This document shows, piece by piece, positions 11,246 to 21,270 of a DNA stretch of 64,000 nucleotides. Every line of letters begins with the position of its first letter. Position 1 is the first letter of the stretch. Under the pieces are notes generated by a model. It was not told the origin of the DNA. It did not search any database and saw only the letters and a list, made by a program, of their open reading frames with translations. The position numbers were made by a program, and so were the translations under genes. Source of the stretch: Polychytrium aggregatum (Eukaryota; Chytridiomycota; Chytridiomycetes; Polychytriales). The DNA lies in the NCBI RefSeq assembly GCF_025602895.1, contig NW_026516246.1:62001-126000 (forward strand), in the 5' to 3' direction.

Positions 11246-13494
11246 ATGGCTACTCTCCAGGCTATCAAGTACCGCCGAGGTGCGTCTGGACCGCATGGAT
11301 GTCCCTGGCGGCCCTGGACTCATTCCCACCTCGCCCAGAGACGCCTGGGCGTGACCGCTTACTGATCGGGTCCTCGCCCATGCTTGCGCCTCCTGCAACG
11401 ACAGGAAGTCTCGAGATCCTCGACCAGCTGCTGCTTCCTTTCGAGAGCGTCTACGAAGAGGTCAAGGACTCCAAGGATGGACACAAGGTCATTCGCACCA
11501 TGAAGGTATCCATCCATTCGTGTTGTTGCGTATAAGGCCTGTTCGGTGTCGGTGCTCCCGAATAACCTCCAGTAAACTTTGTACCCAATCGCTTCCCGCT
11601 GCTGGATAGGTCCGAGGAGGTAAGCTGCGCTGAAGATTGTGAAATAGATCTACAACTCGTCCTTGCTCCGAGGCTCAAGATTGTTGCTGCGAGTGCCTGA
11701 TCTTGATCTGGAGCCCGACAGCAGACAAGTGCACCTCCGGCGAGCCGATGGCTTGGCCAGTCAACGCAAGCCCCACCCAGCCGATTGATTCGACTCCCTC
11801 GCATTCCTTCAGCGCCCGCCATTGCCATCGTCGCCGCTCTCTCGCTTGCTGTTGAGCTGCATGTCGCCCAGACGCATCGATCCGAGCCCAAGCTCCAGTC
11901 CAGCGAGAGCGCCGAGACGTTCATTCTCGAACAGCTCGAATACCTCAAGACATCCCGCCCGACTGCAGTCAATCTGTTCGATGCTGCCGGAAAGCTTGCC
12001 AAGGTTGTCCAGCAAGCTGGTCGCAATGCACAAGGATTGAGCGAGCAGGATGGTGCCAACGCCGTTGTGGCGGCGTATCTGGAGGCCGCCGAAGTGATGC
12101 TCCAAGACGACATCAAAGACAACAAGAACATTGGCAAGTTTGGTGCCGAGTTTATCCTGGAAAACAAGCCCGCATCGCATGAGCGGGTTCAGGTTCTGAC
12201 CCACTGCAACACCGGAAGCCTGGCTACCGCCGGCTGGGTGAGTTGAGCACGGCTGCCGGAGCGCGACGGCAATGAGGATGACGATTGGAGACCTGCGCTC
12301 TATGGCATGAGAGGTGGTGTGTTCGACACAACCGGGCCATTATCTTGCCGACGATGACCCGGCTGGCTGTTTTTCAACGGTCACGCTGAAAACTGCGCCG
12401 AGTTTGTATCCTTGAGAAACATCGTGCTCTGCTCGGCTGCTGCTCCATCTCCATCTCCTGAAGCCTTGTTTTTTGCCGACCTCGACAGGGCACTGCTCTC
12501 GGCATCATTCGGGATCTGCATGGACTGAATGTGCTCGAGCATGCGTACTGCACCGAAACTCGACCCTACAATCAGGGCTCGCGCCTCACGGCCTATGAGC
12601 TGGTCTACGAGAAGATCCCAGCCACCCTCATCTGCGACAATATGGCCTCGGCTCTGCTGAGCAAGAAGCCCGTCACCGCCATCGTTGTCGGTGCCGATAG
12701 GTATGATCCTGCTCAGCACACTGTGTGGCCAAAGAGCGGCCCTGACTGTCGATCGGGCTGTCCTTGGCAACCGAAAGCCCATGGCGGGACCGGACTGCAG
12801 CTGGCAGCATGGCCAGTTCGGTATCCTACCACAAGAGTGCATGTTACATCTGCCGCAAGGACTACGAGATTGCCGGAGCGTTTCTGATTGTTCCACATCT
12901 GCTAGAGTTGCCGCCAATGGCGATACCGCCAATAAGATTGGCACCTACCAGCTTGCCATCGCTGCCAAGCATCACGGTGTCCTCTTTATTGTCGCTGCTC
13001 CTTCGACCTCAATCGATCTGAACATCCAGTCGGGTGCCCAGATCCCTATCGAGGAACGAAGTGGCCTGGAGGTCGTGAGGATTCGTGGTCAGAACCTTGA
13101 GGACGAGGCCGGCATCAAGGAACCTAGTGGCCCTGCCACCTGCTCGACCGTGCACATTGCTGCCCACGGTATCAACGTTTGGAATCCTGCCTTTGATGTA
13201 AGTATCCAGAACGTCCTCCGTTGCGAGTATAGGGCCCGGCAAGGACGGCATCAGCGACATTGATATAATGGATAGAGCGTGCGGCCAGGGCGAACCATTG
13301 CTGGCGATCGCTGATGACGATCGCTGATGACGATCGCTGATGACGATCGCTGCTGATCTTGACTGATGCGGCTATTTCAATACCAGGTTACGCCTGCCCA
13401 TTTGATCTCGGCGATTGTTACCGAGAAGGGCGTAGTCGTCAAGAAGGATGGCGCCCAGAGCTTTGAGCTCGCCGAGTTCCTTGCGTCGCGCTAG
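11246..13494 (+). CDS. MRI1: Methylthioribose-1-phosphate isomerase
   Basis: Isomerises 5-methylthioribose-1-phosphate to 5-methylthioribulose-1-phosphate in the methionine salvage pathway, in the cytosol. Seven exons: 11246-11279, 11405-11505, 11610-11619, 11813-12237, 12489-12700, 12906-13197, 13387-13494. They join in phase to a 393-residue protein of normal family length. Recognisable blocks are [12 protein letters not shown] at the start, [27 protein letters not shown] with the catalytic-site Cys, [37 protein letters not shown] with the catalytic Asp, and [20 protein letters not shown]. Exon 3 is a 10-nt microexon with AG and GT flanks; with neighbouring bases it supplies the conserved VRGA. 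Without it the frame is lost. Identification is firm. Confidence 0.93.
13305..13355. repeat. 13-bp tandem array in MRI1 last intron
   Basis: About four copies of CGATCGCTGATGA, the last diverged, inside the intron 13198-13386. Confidence 0.85.
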
Positions 13495-13793
13495 ATAGCC
13501 CGACCTCGGGTGTTTGGAGCTGTCGTGGGCAGCGGCTATAAAAACCATCTCAAAAGCACACAGATGCCATCGCCGACGAAGCGAGCTGCGGTCAGCGAGG
13601 TGTCGCGATCTCTGTCGACATTCCAGAACCTCGTGGGAGTGTGCTTGCCTGGCTGGCTGCGGCTGCGCTGCGGTGATGACTGCGCTGCTGGGCCGTCAGC
13701 CGGCCGTTCAAAATACCGAGCGTTTGGTGGCTCGGCAGCCGGTCGCAGTTCTTCCGCCTGCTTGGCCTCGCCCGAGCCCGATACAACGCAAAC

Positions 13794-16114
13794 ATGGACG
13801 ACGACCCAGAGTGGAATAGAGAGCAGCAGGACAATGAGATTCTGGCTTTGCAGGTACGACCGACATGTCATGCTGCCATCTCTCTTGGGCTGCCACTGCG
13901 ATATCGGCCCAGGTCAGTCGACTTATCTTCAGCCGACTCTCCGGGTCGGTGCCCCTGTTGGATTCTCTTGGCTGGATTTGTCGTGGATGAGCAATGTTTT
14001 CTCGATCGGACAGCTGACTTTACCGGATTCTTGCCTGGGCTGCTCATCGCCGCTCGCCTGTCGATAAACGTCTCTGCCAAACGGTGTGCCAATATGGCCG
14101 TCGCCCACAAAAACAACAATGGCTCGCTGCCCCGTTGGATTGATAACCAATTCCGACGGGCAGTCCATCTACGAAACCGAGTTCGAAATCGAGTCGTCTG
14201 ATCCCCATGTTGGAATCCTAAGAATCAACTGCGAGCTCCCCTTCGAAGGAGTCCATGTCCGGCAACGGCCCGCGGACAGCACCCCCGAGCTAATCAGCCG
14301 CAATCCCTCCCAAGCCGATCAGCAGTCGGCCAGTCCTGCATCCGACGACGCCATAGCAACCGCCCACATCTTACATCTCCCGCCAGTGACTGTTCGATTC
14401 ATGATGGCCAAGGGCTATCCCTCGCGCGAGCCCTTGATTCTGCAGGTCGAATGTCCTTGGCTGCACGCCCGGCGGCAGACGGGGCTCTGCAAAACCTTTC
14501 GGCAATTCTGGGATGAGGACCACGACGTGATTCTCTTTCGGATAGCCGAATTCATCAAGTCCGAACTGCTGGAGAGTTTCGGGTACCTGCAGAAGGACGA
14601 GAACTCGACAGCATCCGAGGAAGTGCCTGTTCTTGAAATCGAGTGGCCCAGCCCACAGCACGCAAGAGAACCATTCAACAACGTCCTGGACCAACTCATT
14701 GAGTACAGCCAGCTCCAGGAGCAGCGCATCTTTGACGAATCTGTCTTTAGTTGTGGCATCTGTCTCGAGTCAAAGAAAGGCACAGCATGCTTCCGATTCA
14801 GCCGCTGCAAGCACGTCTTTTGCAAAGGCTGTCTCGAGGACTTTTTCTCGGCAATGATCACCGAAGGTGCGGCGACGCTGACACCAGCGGCTACGGTGCT
14901 CAGTGCGGACTCATGCGTGTCCTCCGGCTGCTGGGCAAGGCTCTTGCTGGTGATAGCTGGCGCTTGTATGCGGCGATGGGCTGTCTTGGATCACAAATCT
15001 AATGTCTTCCGTGATGTTCGTGCAACAGGGTCGGTTTCGTGCGTTGGCTGTCCGGATCCCGAATGCACCAAGCTGGACTCGAAGAACCACGAACTGACGT
15101 CGGCTGGCCGATTGCCAGTCGCAGACGTCCAGCGCATCGTCAACAAGACACTCTCCAAACGGTACACGGAAATCATCCGCAAGAAGATTCTCGAGAGCCG
15201 CAACGACGTCACGTACTGCCCACGACAGGACTGTGGAGCACCCGTAATCCGTGAAAGCATGGATGACAAGCTGTGCGTATGCAAGGAATGCGGGTTCGCC
15301 TTTTGCTGCTTCTGCCGCAAGTGCTGGCACGGCTACCAGAGCTACTGCAAGCTCTCGAATCTGGACACAATTCTAGAGCAGTATCTCAAGGCCGACGACA
15401 GCGCCAAAGCTCTTCTTGAGAAACGCTACGGCAAGAAGATGCTTCTGAAGCTTGTTAAGGAGATGGAGGACGAGAAAGAAAGCGAGCTCTGGAAGAAGAA
15501 CAACACTCAAAAGTGTCCAGTTGCGTATCGTACCATCCCAATCCACTGCCTTTGGTTCAGCTGGCTGCTTCAGCTCGGGGACATATCAGGGCATGCTTTG
15601 TGGGTCGCTGGATTGGCAGCAGAGCTATTCCAGTCGATCGAGCAAATGCTTCCTGCGATGACCCCACCTTCATCGAGGATGCGTTTTGAATCTCGCCGTG
15701 CTGCTACCGTTGTCGCTGCCGTTGCATTGATGGCCGCATGCTGACAGAAAGCGTTGCCCTCCCCCATATCCTTCCCCATGGCAATAGGAGTGTTGTATAT
15801 CCGTCATCAAGTCCGAGGGCTGCAACAAAATGACCTGCCACATTTGCAAGACCTTCTTCTGCTACATATGCGGCTCGTTCCTCTCGCGAGATGCACCGTA
15901 CTGGCACTTCAACGATTCCAACAGCGGATGCTACCAGCGCCTGTTTGATGCGCCCGAAGATGATGAAACGATCCAAAACCGGGCCCGTAATGCCGAGGAT
16001 GGCGAGGCTGTAGAACCCTGGTGGGGCGCCAATGCTGCGCCAGATGAGCAGGCCGAGTGGTTCCCGAATGAGGAGGTTATCAATCTTGTCCTCGGAGAAG
16101 GGCACGGCGAATAG
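13794..16114 (+). CDS. RWD-RBR E3 ubiquitin ligase, RNF14 / Itt1 type
   Basis: Four exons: 13794-13853, 14164-14866, 15029-15519, 15788-16114; 526 residues. The N-terminus is an RWD domain (NEILALQ joined to SIYETEFEIE across intron 1). RING1 starts near residue 217 (CGICLESKKG, CKHVFCKGC, then CVGCPDPEC after intron 2). The in-between-RING segment has YCPRQDCGAPV and CVCKECGFAFCCFC. RING2 is CPECCISVIKSEGCNKMTC, followed by CYICGSFLSRDAPYWHFND. RBR ligases pass ubiquitin through a RING2 cysteine; RNF14 acts on stalled translation complexes, and yeast Itt1 is linked to translation termination. Intron 3 has a weak donor (GTTGCG) but the splice restores the CPxC of RING2. Intron 2 is 162 nt, a multiple of three with no in-frame stop. 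The family is clear; the exact role here is inferred. Confidence 0.9.
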
Positions 16115-16492
16115 ACTCATTGAAAGTGGCGCGAAAGGCGCGCTGCTGTGAACCGATAACCCAGATGAAAGCAGACGACCGAAGGCACATGGTCTCGACG
16201 CTGATACGTCCATCGGACATGCCTTGTAGCATTGCTCAGGTCGCATCATGATAGCGGAATGCCGCGATAAATGTGCTGGTTGTGTCCTCACTGCAGGATA
16301 ATACACCTTGGGGCTTCTTGCAGCTCCGTAGCGATCGGTGCCCCATTCGAAGCGATGCGTCCGACTCGGAAGTGGTCGACGAGGAGGACCCCGGTTCCCA
16401 AGCGTGGTTGTTCTTCGGGTGTGAGCTCTCAGAGTGGCACTTCGCGACCGTCGAGCTGGGGCATCAACAGACAACGGATGTATATTGGATAT
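16115..16492. other. Convergent intergenic region
   Basis: Lies between the 3' ends of the RBR ligase gene and OST2. No gene, RNA or repeat recognised. Confidence 0.5.
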
Positions 16493-17476
16493 CTAGCCAA
16501 TAAAGTTGATAACAAAGCCAAAGAGGACGATGCCCGAGAGCAAAAACTCGGCGAAAGCTCTGTCGTTTGGAGGGCACCGGGCAAGTAAAATAGCAAGGCA
16601 GGCGGTGGTCAGTGCGCTGCGGTTTCAAGGCGACCGTGTCGATAGCCAGACAGAAAGAGCAACCAACGAGTATCAGTGAGGGAGACCTACTTTTCATGAT
16701 GCTGATTCGAATATTCTGTGCTCTCAGGGTTGGTCTGGATACGGAGGTTGGCTGGTGCAGGATGGGATCGGGGAGGAGCGGCATTGATCGAGACAGATTT
16801 AGTAAGCCGAGACGACCCACGGCAACGTAGACAGCCTCTCAGGCTCAAGGTAACAAACAAAGAGGCACTCCGGCACAGAAGCTATACAGAGATGCAGAGA
16901 CGAGCGAGGCTTGAGCCAGCCAGGGCAGTCATCGTGTGCGGATCGATCCTTGGCCAGCAAGATGGGTGGATCCGCTCCGGTTGCTGCGTGCGGGCCATCA
17001 AGAATGTCTGCCTGGGCATTGGCGGAGCTGGAGCACCGCGCGCTGCAACATAGATCCGGGCAATCAAGCCCGTGGCCGAGTGAGCTGGCTGCTCTATCGC
17101 GATCGTTACCTGCAAGAATGAAGACGCCGACGCTCGAGATGAATCCCGACAGGAACGCGTTGTAGGGATAGCTGCCGGCGATCAGCATGTAGACAAACTG
17201 GACAATGCCGGTGATCATGACAAAGACCAGGAAGGAGTCGATGAGCTTGAGGCGCTGGGGGGTGTTGTTCCAGTAGTTCTGCACAAGCAGCTTGAGGAGC
17301 GATGCCGTGGAGAGCTGCGCCGGCTGCTTCCTGGACGGGGCAGGGCTCGCGGCCGGGGGCTTGGCTGAGGAAGCCGGTGCAGCGGGAGACGCAGCAGCGG
17401 CCTTGATCTCCTCCGCGGAGATCGAGGCAGACGAAGCCTGCTTCTGGGCGTTCTTGGAGGCGTCCTTCTTGGCCAT
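16493..17476 (-). CDS. OST2: Oligosaccharyltransferase subunit OST2 / DAD1
   Basis: Small membrane subunit of the ER oligosaccharyltransferase that transfers the glycan to Asn in N-glycosylation. Three exons: 17476-17110, 16751-16691, 16559-16493; 164 residues. After a low-complexity Ala/Ser/Pro N-terminal extension of about 55 residues come the family blocks YWNNTPQRLKLIDSFLVFVM, YNAFLSGFISSVGVFILA, LRIQTNPESTEY and the C-terminal AFAEFLLSGIVLFGFVINFI-G-stop. Three hydrophobic segments are visible, as in DAD1 (about 113 residues in human); the extra length is the N-terminal extension. Exon 2 is only 61 nt. Identification is firm. Confidence 0.92.
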
Positions 17477-17874
17477 GGGTGTGGTGCCGATGGAGGTGGG
17501 AAAAGGAGATGCCGAAAGCGCCGGGCGAGATTCCAGAACACCAACGCCGCATATGGGCTGCGGCGGGTCATGTGCATGTCACGCTCGGACCGGCGGACCA
17601 GGCTCCTGCAGGCCTGGAATCCTGGAATCCTGGAATCCTGGAATCCGAGTGCATGCGCAATGCAAACGGGCATTTTGTTGGATTGGAACATCGCACCGTC
17701 CATGGCCATCACTCGCAGGTGGTGGCAGCGCAACATGTGGCGACAGGCCTCTGTGGTGTGTATTGAGGACCCAGACAATGGCAGCTGCTGCCCACACCCC
17801 GGCGCAACCTGCTTCGTCACAAGTGCCGCCGAGGACTCAGCGGATGCAAACGGTATCGCCCACAGAATCTCTTG
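17477..17874. other. OST2 upstream region with an 8-bp tandem array
   Basis: No gene seen. Four exact copies of CCTGGAAT at 17613-17644 lie about 140 bp upstream of the OST2 start. Confidence 0.6.
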
Positions 17875-18713
17875 CTACCGCTCGAGCACGTCCTTGACGA
17901 CCTGCACCAGCTTCTTCTCGGCAAAGAGGGAGAGTTCGATGCCGTCCGGGGTCGAGGGCAGGTCGATCGTGACAAAGAACTGTTTCTTGAATTTGGCGGC
18001 TGGCGAAAGCGAACATGGGCCAGCGGAGAGAGTTTTGGCGTTGGAGACGCTTTTAGTGGGTATTCCAATGCCCAGCACGTCCCTGGTGGTGCATTCGATT
18101 GCTCGTGCACGTCGGACGCTGCAGATGGACGTCGATACGTACCGAGTCGCTTGGCCATCGATTCGGATCGCTCGTCAAGAGACGCCCCAAACAGTTTCGT
18201 CGAAGTCGGCACCCCGTTCTGTGGACAAGGTTGAGATCCGCTGCGTTAGCCAATGAGGGCGACGGATCTGTGGATGCGGGCGGGCAGGGACAGCACCCAG
18301 TGGACGCCGGGAAAGAACAGGTCCGAGAGCATCATGGTCTTATACAGACTGCCGTCACGTACGCCGAGGTTGGGCATCGCAAGAGCAAGCGAGCCAAGTC
18401 GTCCGGTTGGGGCGCTGTCGCTGGCTGACCGTCGCTGCTGCTGATCTGAGGGGCCGTCGCCTTTGCCGGCCCAAACGATCAGAGAGTCGGCCATGACGAC
18501 AACTTGGAAATGGACGGCGACGCCGTCAAAGATCTCGGAGGCCTGCACCACATTCATGCCGTCGGCCTGCGGGTTGGATCGACGGGAAACAGTGAAGCCC
18601 TGGCGATCGATCGGAACGCCCGCCCAAGGAGCGAAGAGCGATGTCGGAGCAGCCAATGAGAAGGCGCGGCCGTTGTTGTTGTGCATCCGCAGTGTCACCA
18701 CAGCGCGGGACAT
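17875..18713 (-). CDS. PSMG4-like proteasome assembly chaperone 4
   Basis: Three exons: 18713-18363, 18218-18143, 17999-17875; 183 residues. The core matches PSMG4 (Poc4 in yeast), which with PSMG3 helps build the 20S proteasome alpha ring. Seen: VHFQVVVMADSLIVWAG (human: VHFHVMRLTDSLFLWVG), SLALAMPNLG, NGVPTSTKLFGASLDERSE, and the final strand and helix KKQFFVTIDLPSTPDGIELS...FAEKKLVQVVKDVLE. Human PSMG4 is 123 residues. The extra length is about 55 N-terminal residues rich in small amino acids plus a loop of about 15 residues (SDQQQRRSASDSAP) after the DSLIVWAG strand. The true start could instead be the internal Met about 50 codons in (MNVVQASEIFDG). Introns are GT-AG (GTACGT donors) and phases agree. 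Confidence 0.75.
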
Positions 18714-18833
18714 GATTGGGAGAACTGCTGCAACGTCCCGTGGCAGCAGGAGGACAACTGCAATGCCCCGTGGCAGCGCCGAGGACAACCAGCATAAAGC
18801 ATCTGCCTGCTGCACCGACAGAGCCCATCGCCG

Positions 18834-20983
18834 GTGCTGCCGATATCGAGGGCGACACCAAGACCACCGCCTATGAACGCTCGACCCCATCGATTGTGTG
18901 CCGAAGCCGACCCAGTCGACAGCCTCGAGGTTGGGCAGTGCCCCGTCCACCCAACCCCAGAACCCGCCCCACGCGCATGCTCATGCATCCCCAACTGGAC
19001 CGGTGAAGACTGTGACAACGATGACAGCGGCGAAGATCAGATAGTCAGGCCAGCTCTCGGAAGCCTGGGCCCCAGAAGCTCGCAAATGCACTCCTCTCAA
19101 ACCCAGACCCGCCACGGGTTTGGGGCTGCATCGGTCGGAAGGATCGAGTCTATCCCCGCTGGTCCCAGACGCCCAGCCTTTTGGGCTTGGCGGGGTCCCT
19201 GTGAAAAGCCACAGTCCGAGACGGAGTTTGCTCTGCGCCGTCATAATCAATGCCCAATTAAGCTTGTTGTCGACCAAGAGCGCAAAGCGCCTCTCAAAAC
19301 CGACTTGGGCGAGCTGGAGCACACCCATTCCCAGCGACCACGCAGTCGCGGGCGGCTCCGGAGTGTGCTGCAGTCTCTTTCCCAGCGTCGAACATGGCGC
19401 AAGAAGCTCCTCGGATGTATAGCGGCACTACTGGTCCTCGCCAATCTGGCCTGGCTGGACTACTGGGTGTTCTTCCGCCTCCAAAACAGCAGCGGGACCA
19501 TCGCCGTCTCGATCAACGGAACCGAGGAGTGGATTCCGGTCCAAGACTATGTCAGCCAGCGGATCTGTCTGGATCTCGCCGCCGTCATGGCCCCGGCCGA
19601 TTTCTACAAGCTTTGTCCGGCCTGCATGTCCCTGGAAAAGTCGGGCGACTTTAGTGCCGTCGTGCAGCTCTGCGCACTCTCGGATCTGTACTTTCAGCAG
19701 CGTCAAGCAGGCCAAAGTGCAAACTCACTTGGAGCAGGCTGGATGCAGAGCCCGGATGTCTGCTCCTGGCAGGGTGTCCAATGCGGACCCGGCAACAACG
19801 TATCGGAGTTGTAAGTTGGCGGAGGAATCGAGCCGCTACATGTCCAGTGAGCATTAGGACTTGGCACACCCAGAATGCCGTTTCCCACGGCTCACCACCG
19901 CTATTTTGATTGCCCTCCCTCCTCGCGCAGGATGCTGACCGGCGTCGTCGGCAGCCTCCCTGACTCCCTCGGCTCCTTGATATTTCTCCAAAATCTGCAA
20001 GTATCCTGCAGTGCGTGGGGCTTTGATGGGGCTTTGATGGGGCTTTGATGGGGCCATGCTCACTCATGTCATGACTTGCTAAGAGCCGATTTGTCTTGTC
20101 CTCGACTGCCGCCAGCACTCTTGGCGCCGCCGATGCCAACAACGCCTCTCTCCAGACGGCCTCGTGGGCTTTCCCGTCCAGCATCTGGAGGCTCCCTGGA
20201 TTGAAGCAAGTGTAAGCGGCCCCAATCTGGCGCGACCATCGGGGCAGCGTACTTGATGCCCTCAGTCGCCGCTGTTGACGCCCATCCACATTCCGCCAGT
20301 CTCATTCAGCGAGGCCACTGGAAGATCGATCTGGATGATATCGGGTCGGCCCGCTCTCTTGAACTTTTGTAGGTCGTGCGCTTGTCGAATGCTACCACCG
20401 ATTGTGGATTGCGACACCTGCAGTCAGTCGATGGCTGGCTGTCACTGACGCTTGCAATAGACACCTCCTGTTTCTGCCTCAGGCAACCGGTGCCATCCCA
20501 GCCAACATTGGGAACACTCCGATTCGGTCACTGTAAGGCCAAAGCCGTCGTGGCTTGTGTGATATACTGTCGGTTGCATGCGCCGTCTCGAGTCAGAGTA
20601 TGATACCTTGGCTGATCCATCGTCATGCCTCAATCACCATGCCTCAACCACCATGCCTCGATCACCGTGCCTCAACCGCCAGTGTCCTCCAAAATGTTTC
20701 GATCAATGCCAGCTTCCCGTCATGGATTCCCTCGTCGCAGCAATGGCGTCAGTCCCTCGTGGAGCTCGTAGTAGAGTCGTGCGGACTCACAGGGGATTTT
20801 CCAAACGACCTTGCGGCATTCAATAGCCTGGCAGCCATCAACTTCCAGAACAACGACCTGACGGGGACAGTGAGCTCGGCCATGTGTAGCAAATTCAGCG
20901 CAGGCTCGACTTCGAGTCAGACGTCCTGCCAAGTGGGCGGTAACCCGCTGCTCAAGACCCCGTCGAGCTGCGGATGTCAGTAA
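18834..20983 (+). CDS. Leucine-rich-repeat single-pass membrane protein
   Basis: Six exons: 18834-19810, 19931-19996, 20116-20211, 20300-20368, 20461-20532, 20683-20983; 526 residues from the first Met, or 442 from the in-frame Met at 19086. A hydrophobic segment (LLGCIAALLVLANLAWLDY) follows a basic RRTWRKK, suggesting a type II anchor with the C-terminal part outside. After it come a plant-type LRR N-cap (SPDVCSWQGVQCGPGNNVSEL) and repeats LTGVVGSLPDSLGSLIFLQN, then LDDIGSARSLELL, ATGAIPANIGNTPIRSL and LVVESCGLTGDFPNDLAAFN. All five introns are phase 2, so exons 2 to 5 are near-modular LRR units. Intron 2 appears to have a GC donor (GCAAGT at 19997). Upstream of the anchor is an EGF-like CSCIPNWTGEDC. 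No kinase or other cytosolic domain is visible. Function unknown; perhaps a surface receptor or adhesin. Confidence 0.75.
20017..20053. repeat. 11-bp tandem array in LRR gene intron 2
   Basis: Three copies of GGGGCTTTGAT plus a partial one. A second, imperfect array of CCTCAACCACCATG-like units lies in intron 5 at about 20620-20680. Confidence 0.85.
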
Positions 20984-21270
20984 CCGCTGTCGGTGCAGCG
21001 CCTCCGACAAACATTGGCAGTGCTTGTCAAGCACGGGAGTCTCTGGCAGAGATGGTGCATACAATCCATGTTTGCTGGCGAGAGGGAGTGCGGCGGTGAT
21101 ATGTGGGTGGGCAGCAAAAACAAAGGCATCCAAAATATGATGGGAGAGAAAAATGGTGAAATTAGGACATGAGCCCTCCGGGCAGGAGTGGGCTCGTCTA
21201 GAAATGGGCGCAGAGCAGGGGGCAAATCGGATACGTCGATGGCCATCAGGCCCGGACACAGATGGGCCAA

